Positions 1 through 9,422 of a stretch of DNA of 64,000 bases are shown here, piece by piece. Numbering within the stretch: the first letter of the stretch is position 1; each line of letters starts with the position of its first letter. The notes below the pieces were generated by a model. The model saw only the letters and a list, made by a program, of their open reading frames with translations, did not search any database and was not told where the DNA came from. The position numbers and the translations under genes are program-made. This DNA is from Actinoallomurus purpureus (GTDB taxonomy: Bacteria; Actinomycetota; Actinomycetes; Streptosporangiales; Streptosporangiaceae): positions 1-64,000 of the forward strand of contig NZ_JAMXMY010000021.1 of NCBI RefSeq assembly GCF_024055795.1, in the 5' to 3' direction.

Positions 1-170
1 GCCACGTCGACGCGGAGCAGGCCCGCGGGCTCCTGGACGCTACGTCGGACTACTTCGGGCTGACCGGCGAGCGGCTGAGCTACCGCTTGTGGTGGGGGGA
101 CCGGCTGCGCGACGGGGGCGACGCCCTGCGCCCGCTCTACATCGACTACCTGAGCCGATCCGACACCTGA
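1..170 (+). CDS. C-terminal end of an unidentified protein (partial)
   Basis: The frame beginning at base 3 is open to a TGA at 168-170 and encodes the last 55 residues of a protein whose start lies outside the window. The fragment is rich in Asp, Arg, Tyr and Trp and ends in a short acidic/aromatic tail. I do not recognise a family. The next gene starts 180 bp downstream on the same strand, so an operon is possible but unsupported. Confidence 0.5.
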   Translation, partial: HVDAEQARGLLDATSDYFGLTGERLSYRLWWGDRLRDGGDALRPLYIDYLSRSDT

Positions 171-350
171 GCCACACGCCCTGACCGAATCCGGACAAAA
201 CGGCTGCGCAAGATCGTTTGTCCGTTAGCGTCCCAGACGAACCTGGGTGCGCGAGGACGGAAGAACGACCACGGCGGCCGGTGCTTTGAGGTCTCCGCGC
301 CCGAAACGGCGACGTTCGGGCAGGCGGCCTGCTCGGGATGGGAGCCCCCC

Positions 351-3300
351 ATGGCGGGCATCGGACGGCGGGATCTCCTGGCGGGCACGGCCGGTGCCGC
401 GGCGGTCGTGGGGGCGGGAATCGGCGCGGCGGCCCCGGCGGACGGGGCCACCACGACGCGGGCGCCCGTGGCGGAGCCGTCCGGCCGGCCGACGGGCCGC
501 GCGGTGCGGCTGCGCGAGGGCACGGACCTGGCGGCCCAGGTGTCGCCCGACGGGCGGCTCATCGCCATCGACCTCGTCGGCGTGCTGTGGACCCTGCCGG
601 CGTCCGGCGGGCCCGCGCACCGGCTGACCAGCGACCTGTTCGACATCGCGCAGCCCGAGTGGTCGCCGGACGGGCGCCGGCTCACCTTCCAGTCCTACCG
701 CGAGGGCGTCTTCGACATCTGGGTGATCGACGCCGACGGATCGAACCCGCGCCGGCTGACCGAGGGACCGTACGACCACCGTGAGCCGCGGTTCTCCCCC
801 GACGGCACCCGGATCGCCTTCTCCTCGGACCTGTCCGGCAGCTACGGCATCCACACGCTGCGGCTCGACACGGGGGCCGTCAGCCCGGTGACCGACTCGG
901 CGGACGAGGAGTACGAGCCGGCATGGTCGCCGGACGGCACCCGCATCGCGTTCGTCGTCGCGAACACCCGAATCGACGTCGTCGAGGTGGCGACCGGCGC
1001 GCGCCGTACGGCCGTGACGGTACCGGCGGGCCAAGTGATCCACGGCCCGGCCTGGACACCCGACGGAAAGGACCTCGTCTACACCCTCATCGCGGACGGC
1101 CGCAGTGAGCTGTGGCGATCGGGCCGGGCGCTGGTGACCGGCGAGGAGGTCTTCCCCTTCCGGGTGTCGTGGACCTCGGCGAACGAGTTCGTCTACACGG
1201 CGGACGGCCGGATCCGGCGCCGGTCGCTCGGGGGCGGCCGGCCGCGCGACATCGGCTTCACGGCGCCGGTCACCGTCGTCGCACCGTCGTACCGCAGGCG
1301 CCGGCGCGACTTCGACTCCACGGCGCAGAAGCCCGTCGCGGGCATCGGCAGCCCCGTGCTGTCCCCCGACGGGGAGCACGTGGCGTTCCGGGCGCTAAAC
1401 GACATCTACACCATGAAGATCGGGCAGGCGCCGCGACCGCTCACCCGCGACCAGTGGTGGAAGTGCGACCCCGCCTGGTCCCCCGACGGCCGGTACCTGT
1501 CCTACTCGACGGACCGCGGCGGGAAACTCGACATCTGGCTCCGGGACCTGCGCACCGGGCAGGACCGCCGGCTGACGAACCTGCCGGGCGCGGCGGCGGT
1601 CTCGGGCACCTGGTCCCGCGACGGGTCGCACCTGGCGTTCCTCGACCAGACCGGGGCCCTCTACACCGTCGCGGTGGCGTCCGGGGACGTCCAGCGCGTC
1701 TACCCGGCGACGTTCGAGCCCGGCCGCCCGACCTGGTCCGCCGACGGGAACGTCATCGCCCTGGCGGCGATCAAGCCGTACTCGGCGCGGTACCGCGAGG
1801 GCCTGAGCAAGATCCTCCTCGTCGACCGGCGGACCGGAGCCGGCACGTACGTCGACCCGCTGCCCGACCGCTCGATCCAGACGCGCGGGGACGATGGGCC
1901 GGTGTGGTCGCCCGACGGCACGAAGATGGCGTTCGTCGTGGCCAGCGTGCTGTGGGTGGTCGACGTCCACCCCGACGGCAAGCCGTCGGGGACGCCCCGG
2001 CCGGTGACCGACGAGGTCACCGACGCCGTCAGCTGGAGCGGCGACTCCTCCGAGCTGCTCTACCTGAACAACGGCCGCCTGCGCCTCGTCTCCGCCGACG
2101 GCCGCCGCACCCGCACCGTCCCAGCCCCGCTGACCTGGACGAACACCCGGCCTCGTGGCCGCACCGTCGTACGCGCACGGCGGATGTGGGACGGCACCGC
2201 GCGGCGGCTGCGCCAGGACGTGGACATCGTGGTCGAGGGCCACCGCATCGTCGCCGTCGAGGAACGCGGGCACGGGCGCGGCGACCGGATCCTCGACGCC
2301 GGGGACTCCGTGGTCATCCCCGGGCTGGTCGACATGCACAACCACCGGGAGATGCAGGGGTACGCCTACGGCGACCGCCAGGGCCGGCTCTGGCTCTCGC
2401 TGGGCGTCACGACGACCCGCTCGCCGGGCAGCCCGGCGTACCACATGGTCGAGGCCCGCGAGTCCTTCCAGTCCGGCGCCCGCGTCGCACCCCGGTACTA
2501 CGCCACCGGGGAGGCGGTCGACGGGCCGCGGATCTTCTACAACTTCATGCGCCCGACCTTCGACGCCCGCCAGCTCGCCCTCGAACTCGAACGCGCGGGG
2601 GCGCTGGAGTACGACCTCATGAAGGCGTACGTGCGTCTGCCCACCGAGTGGCAGCGGACGGTGATCGAGTGGGCGCACCGGCACGGCATCCCCGCCACCT
2701 CGCACTACCACTACCCGGCGTTCGCGTTCGGCGGTGACGGCATGGAGCACATCGGCGCCACGAACCGCCTGGGCTACTCCCGCACGGTCACCGCGCTCGG
2801 CACCGGATACGACGACGTCATCGACATCTTCAACGCCTCCGGCGCGGCGCGGACGCCGACGCTGTTCGGAGCCACGACGCTGCTCCGTGAGGACACCTCG
2901 CTCGTCACCGACCGGCGCGTGACGACGCTCTACCCGTCGTGGGAGTACGCCGTGCTACAGGCCGCCGTGACGACGGCGCAGACCACCGACCAGACCGTCA
3001 CCCGGGAGAACCTCGCCCGGCAGGTCGCGCAGGTCGCCGCCATGATCCGTGGCGGCGGGCGCGTCATCACCGGCACGGACTCCCCCATCGCCAGCACCGC
3101 CGTCAGTACCCACATGAACCTCCGGGCCATGGTGAAGTACGGCCTGACCCCGTACGAGGCGCTGACCACCGCCACCCGGGTGCCCGGGGAGGTCCTCGGG
3201 GAGCCCCTCGGGCAGATCAGGCCGGGGATGTACGCCGACCTCGCCTTCCTGGGCGGTGACCCGCTGGAGGACATCGCGCGGGCCGCCGACGTCCGGCAGG

Positions 3301-3497
3301 TGATGGTCAACGGGGAGGCGCACACCGTGGACGAGCTGCTTGCCCCGTTCGTCAGCGCCGAGCGCGCCGCCGCGACGGCCCCGCCGGTCGGGCGGATGCT
3401 GCCGCCCGTACCGGCGCATCCGTCCGACCGGCGTTACTGGTGGCACGACCCGCACTACCTCGAGGAGAGCAAGCGGTCCTGCTGCGTGGACTCCTGA
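351..3497 (+). CDS. Tat-exported beta-propeller/amidohydrolase fusion protein
   Basis: Exported two-part protein of 1048 residues. The N-terminus carries a twin-arginine signal (RRDLLAG followed by an Ala-rich stretch). Residues of roughly 50-600 are TolB/WD40-like PD40 repeats, with WSPDG or FSPDG recurring many times. The C-terminal part is an amidohydrolase: a GLVDMHNH metal motif near residue 660, later His residues around HYHYP and MEHIG, and the ITGTDSP aspartate near residue 908. It ends in the typical IRPGMYADLAFL strand. This architecture is known in secreted amidohydrolase-like proteins, where the propeller probably gates a peptide or cyclic amide substrate; the substrate cannot be read from the sequence. 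The ATG start has a G-rich stretch just upstream and places the Tat motif at the N-terminus. Confidence 0.88.
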   Translation: MAGIGRRDLLAGTAGAAAVVGAGIGAAAPADGATTTRAPVAEPSGRPTGRAVRLREGTDLAAQVSPDGRLIAIDLVGVLWTLPASGGPAHRLTSDLFDIAQPEWSPDGRRLTFQSYREGVFDIWVIDADGSNPRRLTEGPYDHREPRFSPDGTRIAFSSDLSGSYGIHTLRLDTGAVSPVTDSADEEYEPAWSPDGTRIAFVVANTRIDVVEVATGARRTAVTVPAGQVIHGPAWTPDGKDLVYTLIADGRSELWRSGRALVTGEEVFPFRVSWTSANEFVYTADGRIRRRSLGGGRPRDIGFTAPVTVVAPSYRRRRRDFDSTAQKPVAGIGSPVLSPDGEHVAFRALNDIYTMKIGQAPRPLTRDQWWKCDPAWSPDGRYLSYSTDRGGKLDIWLRDLRTGQDRRLTNLPGAAAVSGTWSRDGSHLAFLDQTGALYTVAVASGDVQRVYPATFEPGRPTWSADGNVIALAAIKPYSARYREGLSKILLVDRRTGAGTYVDPLPDRSIQTRGDDGPVWSPDGTKMAFVVASVLWVVDVHPDGKPSGTPRPVTDEVTDAVSWSGDSSELLYLNNGRLRLVSADGRRTRTVPAPLTWTNTRPRGRTVVRARRMWDGTARRLRQDVDIVVEGHRIVAVEERGHGRGDRILDAGDSVVIPGLVDMHNHREMQGYAYGDRQGRLWLSLGVTTTRSPGSPAYHMVEARESFQSGARVAPRYYATGEAVDGPRIFYNFMRPTFDARQLALELERAGALEYDLMKAYVRLPTEWQRTVIEWAHRHGIPATSHYHYPAFAFGGDGMEHIGATNRLGYSRTVTALGTGYDDVIDIFNASGAARTPTLFGATTLLREDTSLVTDRRVTTLYPSWEYAVLQAAVTTAQTTDQTVTRENLARQVAQVAAMIRGGGRVITGTDSPIASTAVSTHMNLRAMVKYGLTPYEALTTATRVPGEVLGEPLGQIRPGMYADLAFLGGDPLEDIARAADVRQVMVNGEAHTVDELLAPFVSAERAAATAPPVGRMLPPVPAHPSDRRYWWHDPHYLEESKRSCCVDS

Positions 3498-3498
3498 C

Positions 3499-6400
3499 TC
3501 AGAGGTACTGCCCCAGACGCTCGTCGCGGTCGGCGGGGGCGTCGGACTCCGGGAGGTCCTCCGGGCGGAGCAGCCGGATCTCCTCGCGGTCCGGCGTCTC
3601 CTGCCCGGTGATGCGCTGCGCCTGCAGGGCGACGGCCCGGTCGAGGAGGTTGCGCATGAGCCGCGCGTTGCCGAACGACTCGCCGCGGGCGGCCCTGCGC
3701 AGCCGGGAGCGTACGGCGTCGAGGACGCCCTCGGCCACCTGGAAGCCCGCGTCGGCCGCCATGACCTCGAAGATGGCGACGAGCTCGTGGTCGGTGTAGT
3801 CGGGGAACCGCAGGACGGTCGGGAAGCGCGAGGCGAGGCCGGGGTTGAACTCCAGGAACCGCAGCATCGGCCCTTCGTAGCCGGCCACGATGACGACGAG
3901 GTCGGCGCGGTGCTCCTCCATGAGCTTGAGCAGCTCGGCGATCGCCTCGTGGCCGTAGTCGCGGCCGGAGTCGGCGGGCGTCATGGCGTACGCCTCGTCG
4001 ATGAACAGCACCCCGCCCAGCGCCCGCTCCACCGCGGCGCGGACCTTCGGTGCGGTGTGCCCGACGTACTCGCCGACGAGGTCGGCGCGGGACACCTCGA
4101 CCAGGTGCCCGGACGACAGCAGCCCCAGCTTGGCGTAGACGGCGGCGAGCAGCCGGGCCATCGTGGTCTTGGCCGTTCCGGGGTTGCCGGTGAAGACCAT
4201 GTGGCGGGTGGGCGAGGCGATCGGGATGCCGGCGTCGCGGCGGAGCTGCTCGGCCTTGGCCTCGGCGACGAGCAGGCGCACCTCCTGCTTGACGGCGTCG
4301 AGGCCGATGAGCCGCTCGATCTCTGCCAGGGGGTCGCCGGGCAGGTCGATGTGGCCGCCGGCGGCCAGCGTGCCGGGGATGTCCTCGGCGAAGATCTCGT
4401 CGAGTGACTCGTCGTCGGTGAGCACCCCGTCGTCGAGGACGCGCCGCGACTGCATGGCCACCGCGCGGTCCAGCAGGTTGATCATGAGGCGGGCGTTTCC
4501 GGCGGCCCGGTCGCGGGCCCCGGCGTGCACGAGATCGCGGACCTTGTCCAGCACGCCCTCGCGGAGCGCGAACCCCGCGTCGGCGGCCTTGGCCTGGAAG
4601 ATCTCGATGAGCTCGTCCTCGGTGAGGTCGGGGAAGCGCAGTTGCTTGGGGAAGAACGCCGCAAGCTCCGAGTCGCTCTTGAGCAGGCCGTTCATCGCCC
4701 CCTCGGACCCGCACAGGACGACGATGAGGTCGTCCGGGTGGGACTGCATGCACGCCAGCAGGACGTCGATCGCCTCCCGGTTGCGCGGCGACTCCCCCGG
4801 CATGAGGTTGTGCGCGTCACCCACGGCCAGGACGCCGCCGTGGGCGCGCTCGACCGCGCGGCGCACGCGGGGGCCGCTCTCGCTGACGTACTCGCCGACG
4901 AGGTCGGAGCGGTCCACCTCGACGAGGTGCCCCGAGGACAGCACGCCGAGGTCGGCGTAGATGCGGCCGAGGATCCGCGCGACCTTCGACCTGCCGGTTC
5001 CGGAGTTGCCGGTGAAGACCAGGTGCCGCGGCCGGGCGGCGACCGGCATGCCCGCCTCGCGGCGCATCCGGGCCGCCTCCGCCTCGGCGACGAGCAGGCG
5101 CACCTCGTTCTTCACCGACTTCAGGCCGACGCAGGCGTCGAGCTCGGCCATGGGGTCGGCGTCGGCGGTGCCGCCGGGGATGACCCGCTGCGGGAGGTCC
5201 GCGACGGCGACCTCCGTCTCCCCCCGGGCGGTGGCCGCCGCGACGCACTGCTCGGCGAGGTACTCGACGAGACGCGCGCCGCGCAGGTTGAGCAGCGGCG
5301 GGGTGCGGGACAGCAGCACGCCGGCGGTGACGGCGGTCTCCCGGGCGGCGGTCAGGCCGCGCCGGGCGACGGCGCGCCGGAACAGCTCGGTGTAGTCGTC
5401 CTCGACGAACTCCCGCGTGCGGGCGACCCGGAAGTGCTGGTGCAGCGCGGGGTTCGCGTCGAAGATCCGTTCGTCGCCGCCCGTACGGCACGCCGCGACG
5501 ACGTGGAGCTTCTGGTGGCGTTCGAGGATGCGGCGCAGTTCCTCGGCGAACGCGGCGCCGCAGTGTTCGAGGGTGAGGATGCGGTCGAGCCCCTCGATGA
5601 TGAGCAGCCGTCCCTCGAGGCACTCGCGGACGCGGGCGAGGAGGTACAGGATCGTGTCGCTGACGTGGAGGTTCGCGAACACCTGGTCGGAGACCCACAC
5701 CGCCTCGCGTACGTCCCCGCGCTCGGTCAGGGTCTGCTCGATGAGGCGGACGGCCGTGCCCTTGCCCGTCGCATCCGGGCCGCTGAGCAGGACGCGCACG
5801 GGCCGTGGCGATGTGCCGGTGCGCAGGACGTCGGCGAGCGCCGTCACCAGCTCGGGCTGGCCGACGAGGTCGGCGCCGGTCTCCTCGGTCGCCGTGGCGG
5901 CCCGCGCCTCCTCGGCCGGCGGCACGCCGGCGAACGCGGCGGTGAGCGGGTTGACGACCGTACGGGCGCGGAACAGGCGGCGCAGGTCCATCTGGAACCC
6001 GCGCACCGGCAGCCGGCTCTTGGGGCTCACCGCGCTCTCGGGCAGCCCCTGCACGCACCCGGTGATCCGCAGTGCCATGTCCAGCCAGGCCCGGCAGGCG
6101 TCGGCCTCCCCCGCGACGAGGCCGCGCGCCAGCCAGGAGCGCACCTCCGCCTGCCACGACTCGACGCGGAAGCCCTCGCGCAGGTGCTGGAAGCGCTCCT
6201 GAACGCTTTCGTAGCGTTCCACGCCGACGGCGATCGCGAGGTCCGCCGGGACCGCGGACACGTCGGCCTGCAACAGCAGCCGGGCCAGCGCGGTGACGAG
6301 GGGGTCTGCGCCCGGGACCGCCGCGAGCAGCCGCTCGTGCGCGGCGACCCAGCCCGAGCACGACCAGGCGAGGTGGCCGGTCGGCCCCGCGAGCTCCGGC

Positions 6401-7026
6401 AGCGCCGACAGGGTCTCGTCCGGCAGGTCGGAACCCCACAGCCGCTCCAGGTCTCCGTGCGGCGTCGTCAGGTCCCGTGCCCGCAGCTCGGGGTCCTCGG
6501 CGTGCCGGTCGAAGACCGCGGCCAGGGCGCGGCGGCGCTCGTCCAGCGGCGGGATCCCGGCGAGCACGTCGAGGGACTCGCGGGCGAGCACGAGCATCGT
6601 CTCGCGCAGCGCGACGTCGTCCCCGGCGCTCTCGACCAGCCACAGGCCGGGCGGCCGCAACCGGCCGCCCTGGCTGAACCAGGCGACGGGGTCGCGCACC
6701 GGCGGCTCCGGCTTGGCCAGGAACTGCGCCAGCAGCTCGTAGTCCACGTCGCCGCGCGAACCCGCCCGGATCGCCGACGCCCCGAGCAGGAAGGTCAGGA
6801 GCGACCACAGCTCCGCACCCGCCGCGGAGGTGCCCGGGGCGTAGAAGTCGCTGAGCCCGCCGGTCAGCAGCCTGGCGCGCTCGTCGACGTCGAACGCGCG
6901 GGCACGCTCGCGGACCTCGTCGTACAGCCCGTCGGGGACACGCCAGGGTCCGTGCGCGTACACGTCGAGGACGGGCTCTTCGGTCAGCAGCAGTTCGAGG
7001 TGCTCGGGCAGGCGTGGGGGACTCAC
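3499..7026 (-). CDS. Large CbxX/SpoVK-type AAA+ ATPase with three nucleotide-binding modules
   Basis: A 1175-residue cytoplasmic protein. The N-terminal 400 residues are helical and unrecognised. A first P-loop (GPDATGKGT, near residue 415) belongs to an AAA/STAND-like module with a LLIIEGLD Walker B. Two CbxX/CfqX-type AAA+ domains follow. In the first, Walker A reads GNSGTGRSK (near 672) and Walker B reads VLAVGDAH, so the usual KT and DE residues are altered. The second is intact: GNPGTAKTT (near 946) and VLFIDEAYAM (near 1005). CbxX relatives act in Rubisco activation, sporulation (SpoVK) and ESX secretion (EccA). No ESX or Rubisco gene is nearby, so the role is unknown. It converges tail-to-tail with the amidohydrolase gene, 1 bp apart. 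Confidence 0.85.
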   Translation of the reverse strand: MSPPRLPEHLELLLTEEPVLDVYAHGPWRVPDGLYDEVRERARAFDVDERARLLTGGLSDFYAPGTSAAGAELWSLLTFLLGASAIRAGSRGDVDYELLAQFLAKPEPPVRDPVAWFSQGGRLRPPGLWLVESAGDDVALRETMLVLARESLDVLAGIPPLDERRRALAAVFDRHAEDPELRARDLTTPHGDLERLWGSDLPDETLSALPELAGPTGHLAWSCSGWVAAHERLLAAVPGADPLVTALARLLLQADVSAVPADLAIAVGVERYESVQERFQHLREGFRVESWQAEVRSWLARGLVAGEADACRAWLDMALRITGCVQGLPESAVSPKSRLPVRGFQMDLRRLFRARTVVNPLTAAFAGVPPAEEARAATATEETGADLVGQPELVTALADVLRTGTSPRPVRVLLSGPDATGKGTAVRLIEQTLTERGDVREAVWVSDQVFANLHVSDTILYLLARVRECLEGRLLIIEGLDRILTLEHCGAAFAEELRRILERHQKLHVVAACRTGGDERIFDANPALHQHFRVARTREFVEDDYTELFRRAVARRGLTAARETAVTAGVLLSRTPPLLNLRGARLVEYLAEQCVAAATARGETEVAVADLPQRVIPGGTADADPMAELDACVGLKSVKNEVRLLVAEAEAARMRREAGMPVAARPRHLVFTGNSGTGRSKVARILGRIYADLGVLSSGHLVEVDRSDLVGEYVSESGPRVRRAVERAHGGVLAVGDAHNLMPGESPRNREAIDVLLACMQSHPDDLIVVLCGSEGAMNGLLKSDSELAAFFPKQLRFPDLTEDELIEIFQAKAADAGFALREGVLDKVRDLVHAGARDRAAGNARLMINLLDRAVAMQSRRVLDDGVLTDDESLDEIFAEDIPGTLAAGGHIDLPGDPLAEIERLIGLDAVKQEVRLLVAEAKAEQLRRDAGIPIASPTRHMVFTGNPGTAKTTMARLLAAVYAKLGLLSSGHLVEVSRADLVGEYVGHTAPKVRAAVERALGGVLFIDEAYAMTPADSGRDYGHEAIAELLKLMEEHRADLVVIVAGYEGPMLRFLEFNPGLASRFPTVLRFPDYTDHELVAIFEVMAADAGFQVAEGVLDAVRSRLRRAARGESFGNARLMRNLLDRAVALQAQRITGQETPDREEIRLLRPEDLPESDAPADRDERLGQYL

Positions 7027-7101
7027 GACGTAGACCTTACGACCGACCGGAGGAGGCTCGCAGCCTCCTGAAGATCCGCCTGCTCGGCGCCTCGGCGGGG
7101 G

Positions 7102-7386
7102 TCAGCGCTTCCAGCCGGGGCGGCGCTGGTCGCGGTGCTCCGCCGCGATGCGCATCGGCCCGGCGGGGCGCGCCGGCTGCTCGGTGTCGGGCTCGGCGGG
7201 CAGCGACAGGCTGAAGCCGATCTCCGCGGGCCGGCGGTCGAGCGCCTCGAGGTCCTCCACCGGGACCAGCGCCGCGAGCGGCTTGCCGTGCCGGGTGAGG
7301 AGGATCCGTTCGCCGGTGTAGCCGACACGGTTGACGAGCTCCGCGAGTTCGGCCCGGGCCTGCGTCACTGGGACCTCTCGTGTCAT
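7102..7386 (-). CDS. YefM/Phd-family antitoxin-like DNA-binding protein, no toxin partner
   Basis: A 94-residue protein whose first 50 residues match the Phd/YefM fold: a short N-terminal strand and helix with QARAELAELVNRV, then RILLTRHGKPLAALVPVEDLE. In this family the N-terminal part dimerises and binds DNA, and the C-terminal tail binds a toxin. Here the tail is Pro/Arg-rich and no RelE/YoeB/Doc-type frame lies on either side. Downstream is the AAA+ gene; upstream is the divergent clpP pair. A TAGAAT hexamer (minus strand, 7393-7398) lies six bases before the ATG, which suggests a leaderless transcript. The shared spacer holds a TGTACA palindrome, the core recognised by E. coli YefM. I infer an autoregulator that may also control clpP. 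Confidence 0.8.
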   Translation of the reverse strand: MTREVPVTQARAELAELVNRVGYTGERILLTRHGKPLAALVPVEDLEALDRRPAEIGFSLSLPAEPDTEQPARPAGPMRIAAEHRDQRRPGWKR

Positions 7387-7400
7387 GTGGCAATTCTATC

Positions 7401-7431
7401 ATTCTGTACGTTCTTGCTATTCTGTACAGAA
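7401..7431. promoter_or_regulatory. Candidate YefM-type operator in the antitoxin/clpP divergent promoter
   Basis: A perfect 12-bp palindrome TTCTGTACAGAA lies at 7420-7431. The 9-mer ATTCTGTAC occurs at 7401-7409 and again at 7419-7427, 18 bp apart. The TGTACA core is the hexamer described for the E. coli yefM-yoeB operator. The palindrome overlaps a possible -10 (TATTCT, 7418-7423) reading toward clpP. The repeat and palindrome are seen directly; binding by the adjacent antitoxin is inference. Confidence 0.55.
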
Positions 7432-7513
7432 CCAAGCCGGTGCGCGGCAGGAGCGCACCGGCGCGTGGACGCCGGCCACGCGCACAGGCGCGCGTGGCGA
7501 CGAGGAGGCGCAG

Positions 7514-8131
7514 ATGGACTTTCCGACTCTCGAACCGCGCGCCCGGGTCACCGAGCTGCCGAAGGATCTCCACTCCGAACAGCTCTTCCAGCGACTGCTC
7601 GGGCAGCGCATCGTCTTCATCGGCACGGAGATCGACGACGAGCTCGCCAACCGCGTGTGCTCCCAGCTCCTGCTCCTCGCCGCCCAGGACGGGGAGCGCG
7701 ACATCAAGATCTTCATCAACTCGCCGGGCGGGTCGATGGACGCGATGTTCGCGATGTACGACGTGATGAAGTACCTGCCGAACGACGTCTCGACGGTCGC
7801 CCTCGGCATGGCCGCCTCGGCCGGGCAGTTCCTGCTCACCGCAGGCACGCGCGGCAAGCGCTACGCCCTGCGCAACACGCGGATCATGATGCACCAGCCG
7901 TCCGGCGGCATCCGGGGCACGGCGTCCGACATCCGCATCCAGGCGGAGCAGAGCGTGCACATGAAGCACCGGTTCCTGCAGCTCATCGCCGCGCACACCG
8001 GCCGGCCGTACGAGCAGATCGAGCACGACGCCGACCGTGACCGCTACTTCACCGCCGAGCAGGCCCGCGACTACGGCCTCATCGACCACGTCGTCACCAA
8101 CGCGCTCGAGGCCGGAGGCGTCGCCCCGTGA
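7514..8131 (+). CDS. clpP: ATP-dependent Clp protease proteolytic subunit (first of a pair)
   Basis: Serine protease of 205 residues that forms the Clp barrel and degrades unfolded or tagged proteins delivered by ClpX/ClpC ATPases. The triad is readable: Ser102 in GMAASAGQ, His127 in IMMHQPS and Asp176 in DRDRYFT. The INSPGGS oxyanion loop is present. The ATG at 7514 is chosen because GAGGAG lies about seven bases upstream and because it gives normal ClpP length; the open frame extends further 5' without similarity. The second clpP overlaps its stop codon. Actinomycetes usually carry several clpP genes in pairs. This pair, beside an antitoxin-type regulator and without tig or clpX, looks like a secondary one. 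Confidence 0.95.
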   Translation: MDFPTLEPRARVTELPKDLHSEQLFQRLLGQRIVFIGTEIDDELANRVCSQLLLLAAQDGERDIKIFINSPGGSMDAMFAMYDVMKYLPNDVSTVALGMAASAGQFLLTAGTRGKRYALRNTRIMMHQPSGGIRGTASDIRIQAEQSVHMKHRFLQLIAAHTGRPYEQIEHDADRDRYFTAEQARDYGLIDHVVTNALEAGGVAP

Positions 8132-8742
8132 GCAGCACCATGACCGGGCGGTACATCCTGCCGTCCTACGTCGAACGCACCTCGTACGGGATGAAGGAGA
8201 GCAACCCGTACAACAAGCTCTTCGAGGAACGGATCGTCTTCCTCGGCGCGCCCGTCGACGACACGCTCGCCAACGACGTCATCGCCCAGCTCATCGCACT
8301 GGAGGGCATGGACCCGGACCGGGTCATCAGTCTCTACATCAACTCGCCCGGCGGCTCGCTCACCGCCATGACGGCGATCTACGACACGATGCAGTTCGTC
8401 AAGCCGGAGATCGAGACGACCTGCATCGGGCAGGCCGCCTCGGCCGCCGCCGTGCTGCTGGCCGCTGGCGCGACCGGCAAACGCGCCGCCCTGCCGCACT
8501 CGCGCATCCTGATCCACCAGCCGAGCACCGAGGGCGGGTACGGCCAGACGAGCGACATGGAGATCCAGGCCAGGGAGATCATCCGGCTGCGCGAGCAGAT
8601 GGAGACCATCCTCGCCCGGCACTCCGGCCGCCCGGTCGAGCAGGTCCGCTCCGACATCGAACGGGACCGCTACCTCACCGCCGAGGAGGCCCGCGACTAC
8701 GGCCTGATCGACGAGATCATCACCAGCCGCAAGGCGGGCTAG
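8128..8742 (+). CDS. clpP: ATP-dependent Clp protease proteolytic subunit (second of a pair)
   Basis: A 204-residue ClpP paralogue with triad Ser105 (GQAASAAA), His130 (ILIHQPS) and Asp180 (ERDRYLT), and the INSPGGS motif. The GTG start overlaps the stop codon of the first clpP (GTGA), so the two are translationally coupled and probably form a mixed ClpP tetradecamer, as established for actinobacterial ClpP1P2. A strong hairpin immediately downstream closes the operon. Confidence 0.95.
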   Translation: MSSTMTGRYILPSYVERTSYGMKESNPYNKLFEERIVFLGAPVDDTLANDVIAQLIALEGMDPDRVISLYINSPGGSLTAMTAIYDTMQFVKPEIETTCIGQAASAAAVLLAAGATGKRAALPHSRILIHQPSTEGGYGQTSDMEIQAREIIRLREQMETILARHSGRPVEQVRSDIERDRYLTAEEARDYGLIDEIITSRKAG

Positions 8743-8745
8743 ACC

Positions 8746-8797
8746 CTCGCCGCCGAAGATTTCCGTCGCCGGAGACACGGAAATCCTCGGCGGCGAG
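8746..8797 (+). terminator. Hairpin terminator after the clpP pair
   Basis: Long inverted repeat beginning four bases after the clpP stop. The left arm CTCGCCGCCGAAGATTTCCG pairs with a right arm ending TCGGCGGCGAG, with one mismatch. No T-run follows, which is common for actinobacterial terminators. Confidence 0.7.
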
Positions 8798-9229
8798 CGG
8801 CGCCTCGGCACACGAGTTGAGAGAGCCACTCGACGATCATCATGGGCCAGCACTACGTGCAGTCCACCGTCCGCGAGCTCCGCCTCACTGGATGTCCATG
8901 CGGGCTCGCCTTCGTGATGGCGATGCCGGGCAGAGCGACGATCTCCAGGCCGGTGGCGGGCGGAGACCACGCACGCCGGGCAGGCGCGATCCCGCTGGCC
9001 TCGTTGTGTGGGCGCAAGGATTGTGAGCGGGTAGAGCTGTGATCACGGGGGACAGCGCTATCCGCGGAATCTGCTGGTGACCGAGGGCAGGATCGGGGCC
9101 GACTGGCGGTCGACTCGGTGCCCGGGAGGTTTGGCCCACCCTCGGCTTGCACTTGCGCGTCGATCTCGGACGGTACTTACCGCCGCGGCAAAAAGTCGCG
9201 TCGCGAATGAGTGAACAAAGGAGAACCGT
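8798..9229. other. Intergenic stretch without a convincing gene
   Basis: About 430 bp between the clpP terminator and a tiny ORF. A 66-codon frame (8842-9042) has no recognisable motif, no ribosome binding site and no coding-like start. The stretch lies next to a decayed group II intron gene and may be remnant DNA from the same insertion, but I found no intron domain V or insertion-sequence ends. Confidence 0.4.
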
Positions 9230-9379
9230 ATGTCCAGTACTCCCCTTGAGGTCGCGGCCGCGCTGGCGGCCGGCGGCTTCGGCTCTAAGGCCGTCAAGGA
9301 AACCGTCAAGTCGGTTCGTGCGAAGGTGACCTCCGGCGACGGCAAGGGCAAGGGCAAGGACACCAAGAAGAACAGCTGA
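9230..9379 (+). CDS. Small Lys/Ala-rich peptide, unknown function
   Basis: A 49-codon ORF with a good ribosome binding site (AAAGGAGA five to eight bases before the ATG) and a strong hairpin directly after the stop. The first 20 residues are Ala/Gly-rich (VAAALAAGG), and the second half is strongly basic with the motif GKGKGKDTKKNS at the end. No family is recognised. The RBS and terminator argue for real expression of a peptide, possibly a nucleic-acid-binding or secreted one. It stands alone between the clpP operon and a broken reverse transcriptase. Confidence 0.55.
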   Translation: MSSTPLEVAAALAAGGFGSKAVKETVKSVRAKVTSGDGKGKGKDTKKNS

Positions 9380-9384
9380 GAAAT

Positions 9385-9414
9385 GCCGTCCTCCCCCGAA
9401 GGGGGGAGGACGGC
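9385..9414 (+). terminator. Perfect hairpin terminator after the small basic peptide gene
   Basis: A 13-bp perfect stem (GCCGTCCTCCCCC at 9385-9397 with its complement at 9402-9414) and a 4-nt loop, starting five bases after the stop codon at 9379. No long T-run follows. Confidence 0.75.
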
Positions 9415-9422
9415 ACGTTCGT

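Noticed and set aside
8842-9042. 66-codon plus-strand frame downstream of clpP
   Set aside because: No ribosome binding site, no recognised motif, and it lies in a remnant region; more likely chance.
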